A program made the position numbers and the translations under genes. A stretch of DNA of 64,000 bases from Bacteroides faecium (GTDB lineage: Bacteria > Bacteroidota > Bacteroidia > Bacteroidales > Bacteroidaceae): assembly GCF_012113595.1 (NCBI RefSeq), contig NZ_CP050831.1:5890001-5954000 (forward strand), in the 5' to 3' direction. The notes beneath the pieces are model-generated. The model worked only from the letters and a program-made list of their open reading frames with translations, was not told where the DNA came from and searched no databases. Below, piece after piece: positions 16,451 through 25,485 of the stretch (the first letter of the stretch is position 1; the number at the start of each line of letters is the position of its first letter).

Positions 16451-16882
16451 TCGCACGTTTTCCATTCATCGGCGCGATGGAACTAATGGAAGGCGGTATT
16501 TTATTTCTTTATGGAGTAAATACGTATTATCTCTCTTGAACAAAACCTAGCAAGTTTTTAAACTACAGAGAGATGATACGACAGACACTCCACCTGAACG
16601 GCTGTATATCAACATATCCGTAAAAGATGTGTTATATATAAACGATTGGCGTGGATGTCTGTTGTTATCATCATCTTGTAGTGAGGTTGCTAGGCCCTGT
16701 TCAGAGATGGTGGTATTCAACAGCATCCATGCCTTTTTTGTATCCGGCCGGTTATCAAAATCCCCATAATAACCTTAAATCATACGCCCGCCGTCCGACA
16801 TACAAAAGGCTGGATGCACGTTGTACCACATAAACAAAATATATATCACTCACTATTGTGGAACACCTTAAAAAGAAGCATC
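16451..16882 (+). other. Long structured leader, possible regulatory RNA
   Basis: This 430-nt stretch has no long gene. It holds a 20-codon frame (16477-16539, MELMEGGILFLYGVNTYYLS) and a long-range stem between ACAGACACTCCAC (16581-16593) and GTGGATGTCTGT (16651-16662, one bulge). ACAGCATCCATGCC-like and GGCTGGATGCACG-like segments near 16720 and 16810 may form another pairing. I cannot assign a known RNA family. Confidence 0.35.
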
Positions 16883-17323
16883 ATGTCGAAATGGATAAAC
16901 ATAAACGAAGCAGCGGCAAAGTATGGATATAATAAAGCAATCATCCAGCTTTGGGCGGAAATGAAAAGATTTCCCATATCATATGAAGAAGATACTCCTG
17001 CCATCGACGAAAAAAGTTTCCTAGAATTCATAGATAAGTGTAAAAAAGGAATTACAGCAGAGTACATCGATACACTGGAAGAACTGTGTATGGCAAAGAC
17101 GAGAATCTGTGATATTTATGTCGAAATCATTGGAGAACAAGACAAAGAACTGATGCTGCAAAGAGATAAAATCGCCCAAATAAGTGAAATACAGGCTACA
17201 ATGAAAAGACAAAACGTCCGGTTGCGGGATTGCAAAAAAATAGTTGCACAGTACGAAGAGTCTTTCCATGTCAGTTGGATAGAAAGATTATGGAGACGTT
17301 TGAAACGATTGATAAAATCGTAA
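16883..17323 (+). CDS. Small protein with helix-turn-helix-like N-terminus and coiled coil
   Basis: From the ATG at 16883 the protein is 146 residues. The start MSKWININEAAAKYGYNKAI resembles an excisionase/MerR-like (HTH_17) DNA-binding helix pair. Residues 60-125 form a charged coiled coil, and the end is strongly basic (WIERLWRRLKRLIKS). AAAGAAG sits about 8 nt before the ATG. A longer frame starts at 16814, but its extra residues look noncoding. Function unknown; a DNA-binding role is only an inference. Confidence 0.65.
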   Translation: MSKWININEAAAKYGYNKAIIQLWAEMKRFPISYEEDTPAIDEKSFLEFIDKCKKGITAEYIDTLEELCMAKTRICDIYVEIIGEQDKELMLQRDKIAQISEIQATMKRQNVRLRDCKKIVAQYEESFHVSWIERLWRRLKRLIKS

Positions 17324-17426
17324 TTCCAAAGCAGCTATACCTAGAATTAGTCTTAAGCCATGAAAAAGGACTATAACTGTGCTAGCCTATTCACCCGGCC
17401 TTACTGACCTTTCGGAATAAGTCCCT

Positions 17427-17664
17427 GTTAAGCATCTGCCATATAGCCGTTATACATCTGTTATCCAGTAACTATTGTTCAGTCAAGGTGCCGGTATCGT
17501 TTATTTGCCACGGCCGTGGTGAGTATTCGTCACAAGCGTGGTAGCATCTTACCACAGCCATGAAGAGAAGTCACCACGGCTGTGGTGAGCTAACAATAGC
17601 GGTGCCCTAACATAACTATATCGGCATCCTAACATAACTATACCGACATCCCAATATAACTATG
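17427..17664. repeat. Long 22-bp-phased intergenic array with three successive word families
   Basis: Family one: GTTAAGCATCTG at 17427 and GTTATACATCTG at 17449. Family two, palindromes of the CCACGGCCGTGG type, are centred at 17513.5, 17535.5, 17557.5 and 17579.5. Family three: CCTAACATAACTAT at 17606 and 17628, and a variant at 17650. All steps inside a family are exactly 22 bp. The 450-bp spacer 17324-17777 has no gene that I can support. Confidence 0.85.
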
Positions 17665-17777
17665 CCTGCTCCTCTTCCTATAAAGTCTTAGTTAACCAAC
17701 CGGCAAACAAGTAACCTGACAAGAAGAGAAGGCTGACAATAAAATGTAATCAATTAAGGACTAATTATATATGGAAT

Positions 17778-18626
17778 TTACGGGAAGAGACAAAGAGCCG
17801 TATCTTCCCACTTTCCGCCATGCCACTCCACCACCGACGTGAAACCTGCTTTCTTCAAAGCTGCCAAGCCTTCGGGACGGGCATTATTTATTCTTTCGGG
17901 ATAGTGGGCGTCACTGTTCACTTGCACACGGATACCCAAGTCCTTCAAGAAAGTAAAATAACGTTCATTGGGATAGAAAGTGCCTAATTCGTGATAAGCC
18001 TTGGTGTTGATTTCGACAATATATCCATGACGGGCTATCTCTAAGAAATAACCGTGGACTAAAGTGTCATACCACGGTTCGTCCAGTAATCCGGGACGGT
18101 AGCAGGAAGCATTGTAATGCATCTTGTCCGCATGACCGACAATATCAAATCCACCCAGTTCGACCATGCGAAGCAGGTTCTCATAATAAAGGCAGACAAC
18201 GGAATACAGGTCACCGTCGAAATGCTTGTCTATTAACTGGCGGAAAGTATCTGCCGGAGTATCAATATCCACAATATTCCCTTCTGGGGAATATAGCATA
18301 TGCACGGAGCCTATCCGGTAATCGAGCGGCAGTTCCCGAAAACGGGATGAAGCGGGGTTGCTGTCTTCGTTCAGGTAATCTATTTCAAGGCCGATGGCAA
18401 GCTCTATCTTATCCGCGTATTTCTTTTTGAGACGGGAGAATTCGGAAAGATAATCTTCCATTCTGTCCCATTCCATTGTCCATGCAGTAGGAAACGGCAG
18501 CGGGGCATGGGAAGAGATGCCATAGGAAGTAAAACCTTCGCTGATAGCAAAGCGGATAAAATCTTCCATGTTGGCTCGTCCGTCGCAGTAGAGACAGTGG
18601 CTATGATAGTTAGTCAGGTTTGTCAT
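17778..18626 (-). CDS. PHP-domain phosphatase, histidinol-phosphatase-like
   Basis: This 282-residue protein has the PHP metal-binding pattern: NYHSHCLYCDG at residues 6-16, SSHAPLPF near 38-45, GLEIDYL near 79-85, IGSVHML near 105-111, GHADKMHYN near 164-172, and NSDAHYPE near 237-244. These supply the H, D and E ligands of the three-metal site used by HisK-type histidinol-phosphate phosphatases. No his operon gene is adjacent, so a role in histidine synthesis is not shown and another small phosphomonoester is possible. The ABC-F gene lies 35 bp upstream on the same strand. Confidence 0.88.
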   Translation of the reverse strand: MTNLTNYHSHCLYCDGRANMEDFIRFAISEGFTSYGISSHAPLPFPTAWTMEWDRMEDYLSEFSRLKKKYADKIELAIGLEIDYLNEDSNPASSRFRELPLDYRIGSVHMLYSPEGNIVDIDTPADTFRQLIDKHFDGDLYSVVCLYYENLLRMVELGGFDIVGHADKMHYNASCYRPGLLDEPWYDTLVHGYFLEIARHGYIVEINTKAYHELGTFYPNERYFTFLKDLGIRVQVNSDAHYPERINNARPEGLAALKKAGFTSVVEWHGGKWEDTALCLFP

Positions 18627-18661
18627 ACAAGGTTATGTTATCGGGGTTACAGCGGCACAAG

Positions 18662-20530
18662 TCAGCCTTCTATTTCGCTGAGTTCCAGCCAACGCATTGT
18701 TTTCTCGTCAATCAAGTCGTTCACTTCGGGCAGGCGTTTCGATTTCTCGGTCAGTTCGTCAACGGAGAGCGTACCGCTGCAAAGGAGTTCTTCAATCCGG
18801 GCTTTTTCCGCTTCCAGGTCGGCTATTTCCTTTTCCAGTTGTTCGAATTCGCGCTTTTCCTTGAAGCTCATCTTCCGCTTGTCGTTCAGGCGGACACGAG
18901 CAGTCTTTTCTTCCTGCGGCTTTTCGGCTTCTTTCTCCTTTTGGGCTTTCGCGTCTTTCCAGTCGCGGTAGTCGCTGTAATTTCCGGGGAAGTCGCGGAT
19001 GTCTCCCTGTCCGTTGAATACCATCAAGTGGTCTACTACCTTGTCCATAAAGTAACGGTCGTGGGACACGACGATGACGCATCCTTTGAAGTTCTGGAGA
19101 TATTCTTCGAGCACATTCAATGTGATAATATCAAGGTCGTTGGTAGGCTCGTCCAGTACGAGGAAGTTAGGATTACGCATCAGGATGGTGCACAGGTAAA
19201 GACGGCGGCGCTCGCCCCCACTCAGTTTGTAGACATAGCTATGCTGGGTTTCGGGGGTGAAAAGGAAATGTTGCAGGAATTGTGAGGCGGTCAGTTTCTT
19301 TCCGTTGCCCAGTTCGATGACTTCGGCAATGTCCTGAATGACGTCAATCACTTTCATCTGTTCGTCAAACTGGAGCCCGTCTTGCGAGTAGTAGCCGAAA
19401 CGGACTGTTTCACCGATGTCCACTGTGCCGCTATCGGGTTGTACTTGTCCCATTAGTATCTTGATGAAAGTCGATTTTCCGGTTCCGTTGTTTCCTACGA
19501 TTCCCATCTTCTCATAGCGGGAGAAGATATAAGAGAAGTCTTCCAGGATTTTCAGGTCGCCGAAACTCTTGTACAGATGGTCGGCTTCGAATATCTTGCT
19601 GCCGATATAGGATGCCTTCACTTCCAGTTTTACGTTATCGTTATTGAAACGCTGTTTTGCCACCTTTTCCAGTTCATAAAAAGCGTCTTCACGGTAACGG
19701 GCTTTGTGTCCGCGTGCTTGCGGCATCCGGCGCATCCAGTCGAGTTCCGTACGGTAGAGGTTGTTGGCACGTTCTATTTCTACGCTTTTAGCTTCGATAC
19801 GTTCCTGGCGTTTCTCGAGGTAATAGCTGTAATTACCTTTATATTGGTAGACTTGCTGATTGTCTATTTCGATGATTTCGGAGCAGACACGGTCGAGGAA
19901 GTAACGGTCATGGGTTACCATCAGCAGGCTGAGGTTGGTACGGCGCAGATAGTCTTCGAGCCATTCGGTCATGTCAAGGTCGAGGTGGTTGGTGGGCTCG
20001 TCGAGAATCAGGAGTTCCGGTTCGGTAATCAGGGCGTTGGCGAGGGCGACACGTTTCAGTTGTCCGCCGGAGAGTTGTTTCACCTTCTGGTCGAAGTTAC
20101 GGATTTTGAGTTGCGAAAGGATTTGCTTGGCTTTCTGCTCGTATTCCCAGGCTTTCTCCTGGTCCATACGCGCCAAGAGGTCTTCCAGTCCCGGATGCCC
20201 TTCGGTTTCCATGCAACGTTCGTACTCTTTTATAAGTTCTACGGTGCTGTTGCCATGATGGAAACAGGCTTCGAGCACGGTCAGTTCTTCGGGGTATTGC
20301 GGGTCTTGTTCCAGGTAATCTACACGAAGGTCGCGGCGGAAGACAATGTTGCCGCTATCATAGCCTTCTTTTCCGGCGATGATATTCAACAAGGTGGTTT
20401 TGCCGCTGCCGTTCTTCGCTATCAGCCCTACACGCTGACCTTCGGCAATGCCCAAAGATATATTTTCAAAAAGAACCAAGTCGCCGAAGGACTTGGTCAG
20501 GTTATCTATCTGTAAATAAGGTACAGCCAC
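18662..20530 (-). CDS. ABC-F family ATPase (Uup/YheS-like, ribosome-associated)
   Basis: This 622-residue soluble protein has two ABC domains in tandem and no membrane segment. Domain one has Walker A AKNGSGKTTLL (about 38-48), signature LSGGQLKRVAL and LLILDEPTNHLDLDMTEWLEDYL. Domain two has GNNGTGKSTFI (about 345), LSGGERRRLYL and FLVLDEPTNDLDIITLNVLEEYL. The linker between them is charged and helical, and a coiled-coil C-terminal domain spans about 545-620. ABC-F proteins act on the ribosomal E site to relieve stalled translation; some give antibiotic resistance, but the Uup-like C-terminal coil fits a housekeeping form. The start is a GTG. Confidence 0.92.
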   Translation of the reverse strand: MAVPYLQIDNLTKSFGDLVLFENISLGIAEGQRVGLIAKNGSGKTTLLNIIAGKEGYDSGNIVFRRDLRVDYLEQDPQYPEELTVLEACFHHGNSTVELIKEYERCMETEGHPGLEDLLARMDQEKAWEYEQKAKQILSQLKIRNFDQKVKQLSGGQLKRVALANALITEPELLILDEPTNHLDLDMTEWLEDYLRRTNLSLLMVTHDRYFLDRVCSEIIEIDNQQVYQYKGNYSYYLEKRQERIEAKSVEIERANNLYRTELDWMRRMPQARGHKARYREDAFYELEKVAKQRFNNDNVKLEVKASYIGSKIFEADHLYKSFGDLKILEDFSYIFSRYEKMGIVGNNGTGKSTFIKILMGQVQPDSGTVDIGETVRFGYYSQDGLQFDEQMKVIDVIQDIAEVIELGNGKKLTASQFLQHFLFTPETQHSYVYKLSGGERRRLYLCTILMRNPNFLVLDEPTNDLDIITLNVLEEYLQNFKGCVIVVSHDRYFMDKVVDHLMVFNGQGDIRDFPGNYSDYRDWKDAKAQKEKEAEKPQEEKTARVRLNDKRKMSFKEKREFEQLEKEIADLEAEKARIEELLCSGTLSVDELTEKSKRLPEVNDLIDEKTMRWLELSEIEG

Positions 20531-20533
20531 GTA

Positions 20534-20575
20534 ATTTAGTGATTAGTCGGTTAGTGATTAGTGATTAATAATCAC
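20534..20575. repeat. Short TTAGTGATTAG words in a gene junction
   Basis: ATTTAGTGATTAGT (20534-20547) is followed by TTAGTGATTAGTGATTAA. The same 14-mer also occurs at 10393-10406, another junction just upstream of a minus-strand gene start. The block overlaps the 3' end of the DUF3805 gene. Confidence 0.55.
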
Positions 20576-21364
20576 GGATTTATACTCTTCAATGACGTTG
20601 CAAGGCTCTCCTGCCTTTACTTTGCTCCATGCCAGTTTCATCGGGTCGATAATCCGGCCTTCATATTGGAGCACAGGGGCTTCACGGTTGCCGTCAACCA
20701 AGGTCTGCCATTCCATGCCGTCCACTTCGTTGGCAAGAATCGCGCAGACTGTGATGCCGACTGCCAGCCATTCTTCCTTCTTCTTCGCACCTATCTTGCC
20801 GCTGTCAATCACTTGCTGAAGTTTTTCGAGGTCTTCTTCTATGCCTTGAAAATCTTTTTTCAATTCCTGTTTTACGGTAGATACCACCCATTCGTATCCT
20901 TCATTAATCTGGTAAATCTCCGAAAGGCGGACAGGAATCAGTTCAGCGGGATATTTCTCCCCTTCTTTGCGTATCTCCAAAGTGTTGATTATACTTTCGG
21001 CTTCTTGCACGCTTCCGCCCTTAGGGACGGTGAAGGAACATTCGAAAGCAATATCGTCAATGCCTGTAATCCAGACATGAGAAGTATAATAGTTTCCTTC
21101 TTCCTGGAACATTTCTTTACTGTACGCACATTCCAACGTTCCGACTTTTACCAATGAAGCCGAATCGTTCTCACTCAGTTCCTGGCGGATGGCGTCTTTG
21201 CCATAACCGGCCTTGCCTTTAAATGCGGAAATACGGAAGTTGCCCGACCATACATCGGGATTATAGAAAAGAAAAGAGCCTTCGCCATCTTCAAACTCAT
21301 TCCAGTCCGATGGATAGTTCATGGAAAACCATGCTCCGGGGGAGATAAATTTCTTGCCTTGCAT
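20558..21364 (-). CDS. DUF3805/DUF3806-type protein
   Basis: This 268-residue protein has no signal peptide or membrane helix. The N-terminal half (PGAWFSMNYPSDWNEFEDGEGSFLFYN) resembles PsbP-like folds found in DUF3805, with conserved W and F positions. The C-terminal half (about 175-268; GKIGAKKKEEWLAVGITVCAILANEVDGMEWQTL) resembles DUF3806. The gene precedes the ABC-F gene by 27 bp on the same strand. Function is unknown. Confidence 0.7.
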   Translation of the reverse strand: MQGKKFISPGAWFSMNYPSDWNEFEDGEGSFLFYNPDVWSGNFRISAFKGKAGYGKDAIRQELSENDSASLVKVGTLECAYSKEMFQEEGNYYTSHVWITGIDDIAFECSFTVPKGGSVQEAESIINTLEIRKEGEKYPAELIPVRLSEIYQINEGYEWVVSTVKQELKKDFQGIEEDLEKLQQVIDSGKIGAKKKEEWLAVGITVCAILANEVDGMEWQTLVDGNREAPVLQYEGRIIDPMKLAWSKVKAGEPCNVIEEYKSVIINH

Positions 21365-21389
21365 CCTTTTTCATTAAATGATTACTTGG

Positions 21390-21397
21390 CAAAAATA
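21390..21397 (-). promoter_or_regulatory. Bacteroides -7 element for the DUF3805 gene
   Basis: The minus strand reads TATTTTTG, a match to TAnnTTTG, 25 bp upstream of the ATG at 21364. Confidence 0.4.
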
Positions 21398-21435
21398 CAA
21401 TAAAATAGGGAAATTGCATGAAGATAGATAAGAAA

Positions 21436-22629
21436 CTATTTACCTATCGGCTGTATTTTCCTGCGCACCTCTTTGGAAATTTCCAAAAACATATAGTTCA
21501 GCTTGCCGGAATGAATGCCTTCTTCGTTCTCTTTGTACTTCTTATTGGCGTATTGTTTGGATTTCTCGAAGGTGAGCAATGACATTTCGTTCTGCGACTT
21601 GCCTACCATTGTGGAGTCCAGTTGCTCGTCGGGAAAGAAGTCGTCCAGGTCGACATCACCAATCATCGTTGTCTCCAGAAAGTTCTTGTCGGTATGCGAA
21701 TTATCTGTGTAGTAACCCACAAACATATGTCCCGGTGTACGCACAAGGATAGGGTCGATATTAATGGCACGAAGCAATGACGCGAATAATACACTGCCGT
21801 CCACACAGTTGATTTGAGAGGATTCCAGTGCATCATCAAACGTACGGACACGTTGCGAGAATACGACATTACTCGAAAGACTGGTGTTGGAGACGGAGCT
21901 ATAACGGAACTTGCGTTTCTGCAAAATATTCCAAAGGGCATACACCTGCTTGTCTACCGCTCCTTTAGCCTTGCTCTGATAGCCGAGGAAACGATTGACG
22001 ATACGGGTATTCAATGCTTCGCGGAGCAATTGGTCAATCATCGGATTCTCTTCATTGACGTAGGCGGCAAAGAAGATACTAGTATCGTGAAACTTGGTTC
22101 CGTTCGCTACATACCCCAGCAAACATTCGTTGATACTACGGACAGAGAAGGTACGTACCCGTTGTCCCAAGTCCTTCCCGTTCATCTCGACAGTCACGGC
22201 AACGCTTACCGGCTCGGCTTGCGCGTTATTCTTCAATGCTTCGTAATTCCATATAATATCCGGATAAATCGTATATTCCGTACGCGGCTTGTTCAAGACG
22301 AACTCAGATACGGAGCGGGAGAAGAAAGGCGTTTCGGCCACTTCAATGCGTACACGGCTGTATGCGGTCTTTGATTTCAGCCGGATGGCAATACATGATT
22401 TCGGATTTCCCAGATAAGTGGAATCCGAAGGTATGATAACTTGCGCATCGGTAGTGGCTACGGACAGAATAGCCGAGGGAAAGATGTTTCCGCCCAAATC
22501 GTCTGCTATCTCAAAGCCGGTATTAAAAGAGGTATATTTAAAGACGGACACACCGCCAAGCAGGAGCAGCAGTACGATAACCGCACCTATCACTTCGCGC
22601 TTATGCCGTTTCAAGTCAATTTTTATCAT
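21436..22629 (-). CDS. Transglutaminase-like domain protein, membrane-anchored
   Basis: This 397-residue protein has one N-terminal transmembrane helix (about 13-32). The catalytic-triad region reads SSQINCVDGSVLFASLLRAINIDPILVRTPGHMFVGYYTD, which gives the Cys, His and Asp order of transglutaminase/papain-like folds. The first 200 residues look like beta-sandwich (SYSRVRIEVAETPFFSRS). Related proteins in bacteria act on the cell surface as peptidases or scaffolds. No partner gene is evident. TATCTTTG on the minus strand at 22675-22682 is a possible -7 element. Confidence 0.75.
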   Translation of the reverse strand: MIKIDLKRHKREVIGAVIVLLLLLGGVSVFKYTSFNTGFEIADDLGGNIFPSAILSVATTDAQVIIPSDSTYLGNPKSCIAIRLKSKTAYSRVRIEVAETPFFSRSVSEFVLNKPRTEYTIYPDIIWNYEALKNNAQAEPVSVAVTVEMNGKDLGQRVRTFSVRSINECLLGYVANGTKFHDTSIFFAAYVNEENPMIDQLLREALNTRIVNRFLGYQSKAKGAVDKQVYALWNILQKRKFRYSSVSNTSLSSNVVFSQRVRTFDDALESSQINCVDGSVLFASLLRAINIDPILVRTPGHMFVGYYTDNSHTDKNFLETTMIGDVDLDDFFPDEQLDSTMVGKSQNEMSLLTFEKSKQYANKKYKENEEGIHSGKLNYMFLEISKEVRRKIQPIGK

Positions 22630-22674
22630 CGTTTGTAGTTTCTATTATCAAACATTTCTATCCTATCTCGCTAA

Positions 22675-22682
22675 CAAAGATA
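22675..22682 (-). promoter_or_regulatory. Bacteroides -7 element for the transglutaminase-like gene
   Basis: The minus strand reads TATCTTTG, 46 bp upstream of the ATG at 22629. No -33 TTTG is seen at the right distance. Confidence 0.4.
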
Positions 22683-22812
22683 ACAAATAGCAGACGTTTT
22701 TTCCTCTTACAATCCATAAAAACTTCCATATTCCGTATCAATTCCCATAAATCAAGGAATGTAACGCGATTGTAACATCTGTTTCATCTGACCGTAACAA
22801 AGTCTTCTCATC

Positions 22813-22844
22813 TTTGCATCGAATAAAATAAAAACGTAACTTTG
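22813..22844 (+). promoter_or_regulatory. Bacteroides promoter (TTTG-N20-TAACTTTG) for the two-component operon
   Basis: TTTG (22813-22816) and TAACTTTG (22837-22844) are 20 nt apart, the consensus spacing. The predicted start near 22852 gives a leader of about 20 nt before the ATG at 22871. Confidence 0.75.
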
Positions 22845-22870
22845 TCATATCACATTAATAAATACATCTT

Positions 22871-23560
22871 ATGAACGAAACCCGTATTTTAGTTGTCGAC
22901 GATGAAGAAGACCTCTGCGAGATTCTGAAATTCAATCTTGAGAACGAAGGTTATGAGGTAGATACCGCAAACTCTGCCGAAGAAGCACTGAAGATGGACA
23001 TCAGCAGCTACCATTTAATTCTCCTCGATGTGATGATGGGAGAAATCTCCGGATTCAAAATGGCGAACATGCTGAAAAAAGATAAGAAAACAGCCAAAGT
23101 GCCTATCATCTTCATCACAGCAAAAGATACTGAAAACGATACCGTAACAGGATTCAACCTGGGCGCGGACGATTATATCTCGAAGCCTTTCTCCCTGCGC
23201 GAAGTCATAGCCCGTGTGAAAGCCGTATTGAGACGTACGGCAACGACGGAAACGGAAAGAGCGCCCGAACGGCTTACTTACCAGACACTTGTCATCGACA
23301 TCACCAAGAAGAAAGCGAGTATCGACGACGAAGAAGTGTCATTGACCAAAAAAGAATTTGAAATCTTGCTTCTGCTGGTACAGAATAAAGGGCGTGTATT
23401 CTCACGTGAAGATATTCTGGCACGTATCTGGAGCGACGAAGTGTATGTGCTGGACCGTACTATCGACGTAAACATCACCCGTTTGCGCAAAAAGATAGGA
23501 GTGTACGGCAAATGCATTGTCACACGTCTCGGATACGGATACTGTTTTGAAGCTGAATAA
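22871..23560 (+). CDS. OmpR/PhoB-family response regulator
   Basis: This 229-residue regulator has a receiver domain with D10/D11, phosphorylated D53 (LILLDVMMGE) and conserved lysine in DYISKPFSLRE near residue 107. A C-terminal winged helix follows (about 135-229; VSLTKKEFEILLLLVQNKGRVFSREDILARIW, and YVLDRTIDVNITRLRKKIG). The kinase follows 9 bp later on the same strand. The pair resembles PhoB/PhoR, but no phosphate-transport genes are nearby, so the signal is open. Confidence 0.93.
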   Translation: MNETRILVVDDEEDLCEILKFNLENEGYEVDTANSAEEALKMDISSYHLILLDVMMGEISGFKMANMLKKDKKTAKVPIIFITAKDTENDTVTGFNLGADDYISKPFSLREVIARVKAVLRRTATTETERAPERLTYQTLVIDITKKKASIDDEEVSLTKKEFEILLLLVQNKGRVFSREDILARIWSDEVYVLDRTIDVNITRLRKKIGVYGKCIVTRLGYGYCFEAE

Positions 23561-23569
23561 CTATTTATC

Positions 23570-25351
23570 ATGAACCTGCCTGTAACTCAAAGACATTTTC
23601 TTTCTTTCAGCCGGAAGCTTTTCCTTTCGGTTATTTCGTTGTTCCTGGTATTCGTTGTCTGTTTCATCGCGTACCAGTACCAACGCGAACGGGAGTATAA
23701 AGTAGAACTGCTGAATACCAAACTGCAGGATTACAACAGCCGGCTCTACGAACGGCTGGATGAGCAACCGCTTGACAACGGAATTATCAACGATTATATC
23801 AATAATCATATTCTGGAAGACTTGCGTGTAACGCTTATCGACCTGGATGGAAATGTGGTTTACGACAGTTATCCGAACCACGACGAGCAGATGGAAAACC
23901 ATCTGAACCGTCCGGAAGTACAAAAGGCACTGAAACACGGAAACGGATATGACGTGCGCCGTACTTCGGAAACGACAGGAGTTCCTTATTTTTATTCGGC
24001 TACACGTTATAAGGATTATATTCTCCGCTCGGCATTACCATATAATGTCAGCCTTATCAACAATCTGCAGGCAGACCCGCATTATTTATGGTTCACCGTA
24101 ATCGTAACTTTGCTGCTAATGATTATCTTCTACAAATTCACGAACAAACTGGGGACTTCTATCAGCCAGCTCCGCGAGTTTGCCATGCGTGCCGACCGGA
24201 ACGAGCCTATCGAGATGGCGATGCAATCGGCTTTCCCGCACAATGAACTGGGAGAAATATCGCAGCATATCATCCAAATCTACAAGCGGCTGCACGAGAC
24301 GAAAGAAGCTCTCTACATCGAACGCGAGAAGCTGATTACCCATCTTCAGATTTCTCACGAAGGATTGGGAGTATTTACGAAAGACAAAAAGGAGATTCTT
24401 GTCAACAATCTCTTTACCCAATACAGCAACCTGATTTCGGACTCTAACCTGGAAACTACGGAAGAGGTCTTTGCCATCAGCGAACTGAAAGAGATTATAC
24501 ATTTTATTAATAAGAACCAGCAACAGCGTTCAAGAGGGAAAGACGAAAAGCGAATGTCTATCACCATCAACAAGAACGGACGCACGTTTATCGTTGAATG
24601 TATCATCTTCCAGGATGCAAGCTTTGAGATTTCAATCAATGATGTCACCCAGGAAGAGGAACAAGTGAATCTGAAACGGCAGTTGACACAGAACATCGCG
24701 CATGAGCTGAAAACGCCTGTCAGCAGTATTCAAGGGTATTTGGAGACTATCGTCAATAACGAGAATATACCGCGAGAGAAGATTAATGTATTCCTCGAAC
24801 GCTGCTATGCGCAAAGCAATCGGTTGAGCCGCTTGTTGCGTGATATTTCCGTACTTACCCGCATGGATGAGGCTGCCAACATGATTGACATGGAACGGGT
24901 GGATATCAGTGTACTGGTAGGAAATATCATCAACGAAGTTTCACTGGAACTGGACGAGAAGCATATCACGGTGGTTAATTCTTTAAAGAAGAGCATACAG
25001 GTCAAAGGAAATTATTCCCTGATTTATTCCATCTTCCGCAATCTGATGGATAATGCCATCGCATATGCCGGAACGAATATCCAGATTAATATCAATTGTT
25101 TCCGTGAAGACGAGAGTTTCTATTATTTCAGTTTTGCCGATACGGGAGTAGGCGTATCCCCCGAACATCTGAACCGTCTCTTCGAGCGTTTCTATCGTGT
25201 AGACAAAGGCCGTTCGCGGAAATTAGGCGGAACGGGTCTGGGACTGGCTATCGTGAAGAATGCAGTGATTATCCATGGCGGCATCATCTCTGCCAAAAAT
25301 AATCAGGGCGGCGGACTGGAGTTTGTCTTTACATTGGCAAAGGAGAAATAA
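23570..25351 (+). CDS. PhoR-like membrane sensor histidine kinase
   Basis: This 593-residue kinase has transmembrane helices at about 15-37 and 167-188 enclosing a periplasmic sensor domain of about 130 residues. A HAMP-like stretch and a PAS-like region (about 240-365) follow. The phosphorylation site is H378 in NIAHELKTPVSSIQGYLETI. The ATPase domain has IFRNLMDNAIAYAG (N box), FADTGVGVSPEHLNRLFERFYRVDKGRSRKLGGTGLGLAIVKN in shape (G1, F and G2 boxes). It is co-transcribed with the regulator upstream. Confidence 0.93.
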   Translation: MNLPVTQRHFLSFSRKLFLSVISLFLVFVVCFIAYQYQREREYKVELLNTKLQDYNSRLYERLDEQPLDNGIINDYINNHILEDLRVTLIDLDGNVVYDSYPNHDEQMENHLNRPEVQKALKHGNGYDVRRTSETTGVPYFYSATRYKDYILRSALPYNVSLINNLQADPHYLWFTVIVTLLLMIIFYKFTNKLGTSISQLREFAMRADRNEPIEMAMQSAFPHNELGEISQHIIQIYKRLHETKEALYIEREKLITHLQISHEGLGVFTKDKKEILVNNLFTQYSNLISDSNLETTEEVFAISELKEIIHFINKNQQQRSRGKDEKRMSITINKNGRTFIVECIIFQDASFEISINDVTQEEEQVNLKRQLTQNIAHELKTPVSSIQGYLETIVNNENIPREKINVFLERCYAQSNRLSRLLRDISVLTRMDEAANMIDMERVDISVLVGNIINEVSLELDEKHITVVNSLKKSIQVKGNYSLIYSIFRNLMDNAIAYAGTNIQININCFREDESFYYFSFADTGVGVSPEHLNRLFERFYRVDKGRSRKLGGTGLGLAIVKNAVIIHGGIISAKNNQGGGLEFVFTLAKEK

Positions 25352-25410
25352 GATTTTCAAGAAGCAAGGTTCTTTTAAAAGAAGACAAAGAAGAAAAGGA
25401 AGAAAAATTC

Positions 25411-25440
25411 TTTGTATAAAATGAAAAGGCATTATCTTTG
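25411..25440 (+). promoter_or_regulatory. Bacteroides promoter (TTTG-N18-TATCTTTG)
   Basis: TTTG (25411-25414) and TATCTTTG (25433-25440) lie 18 nt apart, one less than the usual range. The -7 half is perfect and lies 45 bp upstream of the ATG at 25486. Confidence 0.6.
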
Positions 25441-25485
25441 TCTTCTATGTAATTCATAGAAGTTCAATTATAATAATAGCCAATT

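Noticed and set aside
17427..17664. CRISPR array
   Set aside because: Repeats are short, degenerate and 22 bp apart without unique spacers, and no cas genes are present.
19577..20515. 312-codon open frame on the plus strand inside the ABC-F gene
   Set aside because: Antisense shadow; the ABC-F motifs on the minus strand are complete.
22871..25351. RprX/RprY two-component system
   Set aside because: Sequence of the regulator is closer to PhoB-like proteins; the RprY wording as I recall it is different.
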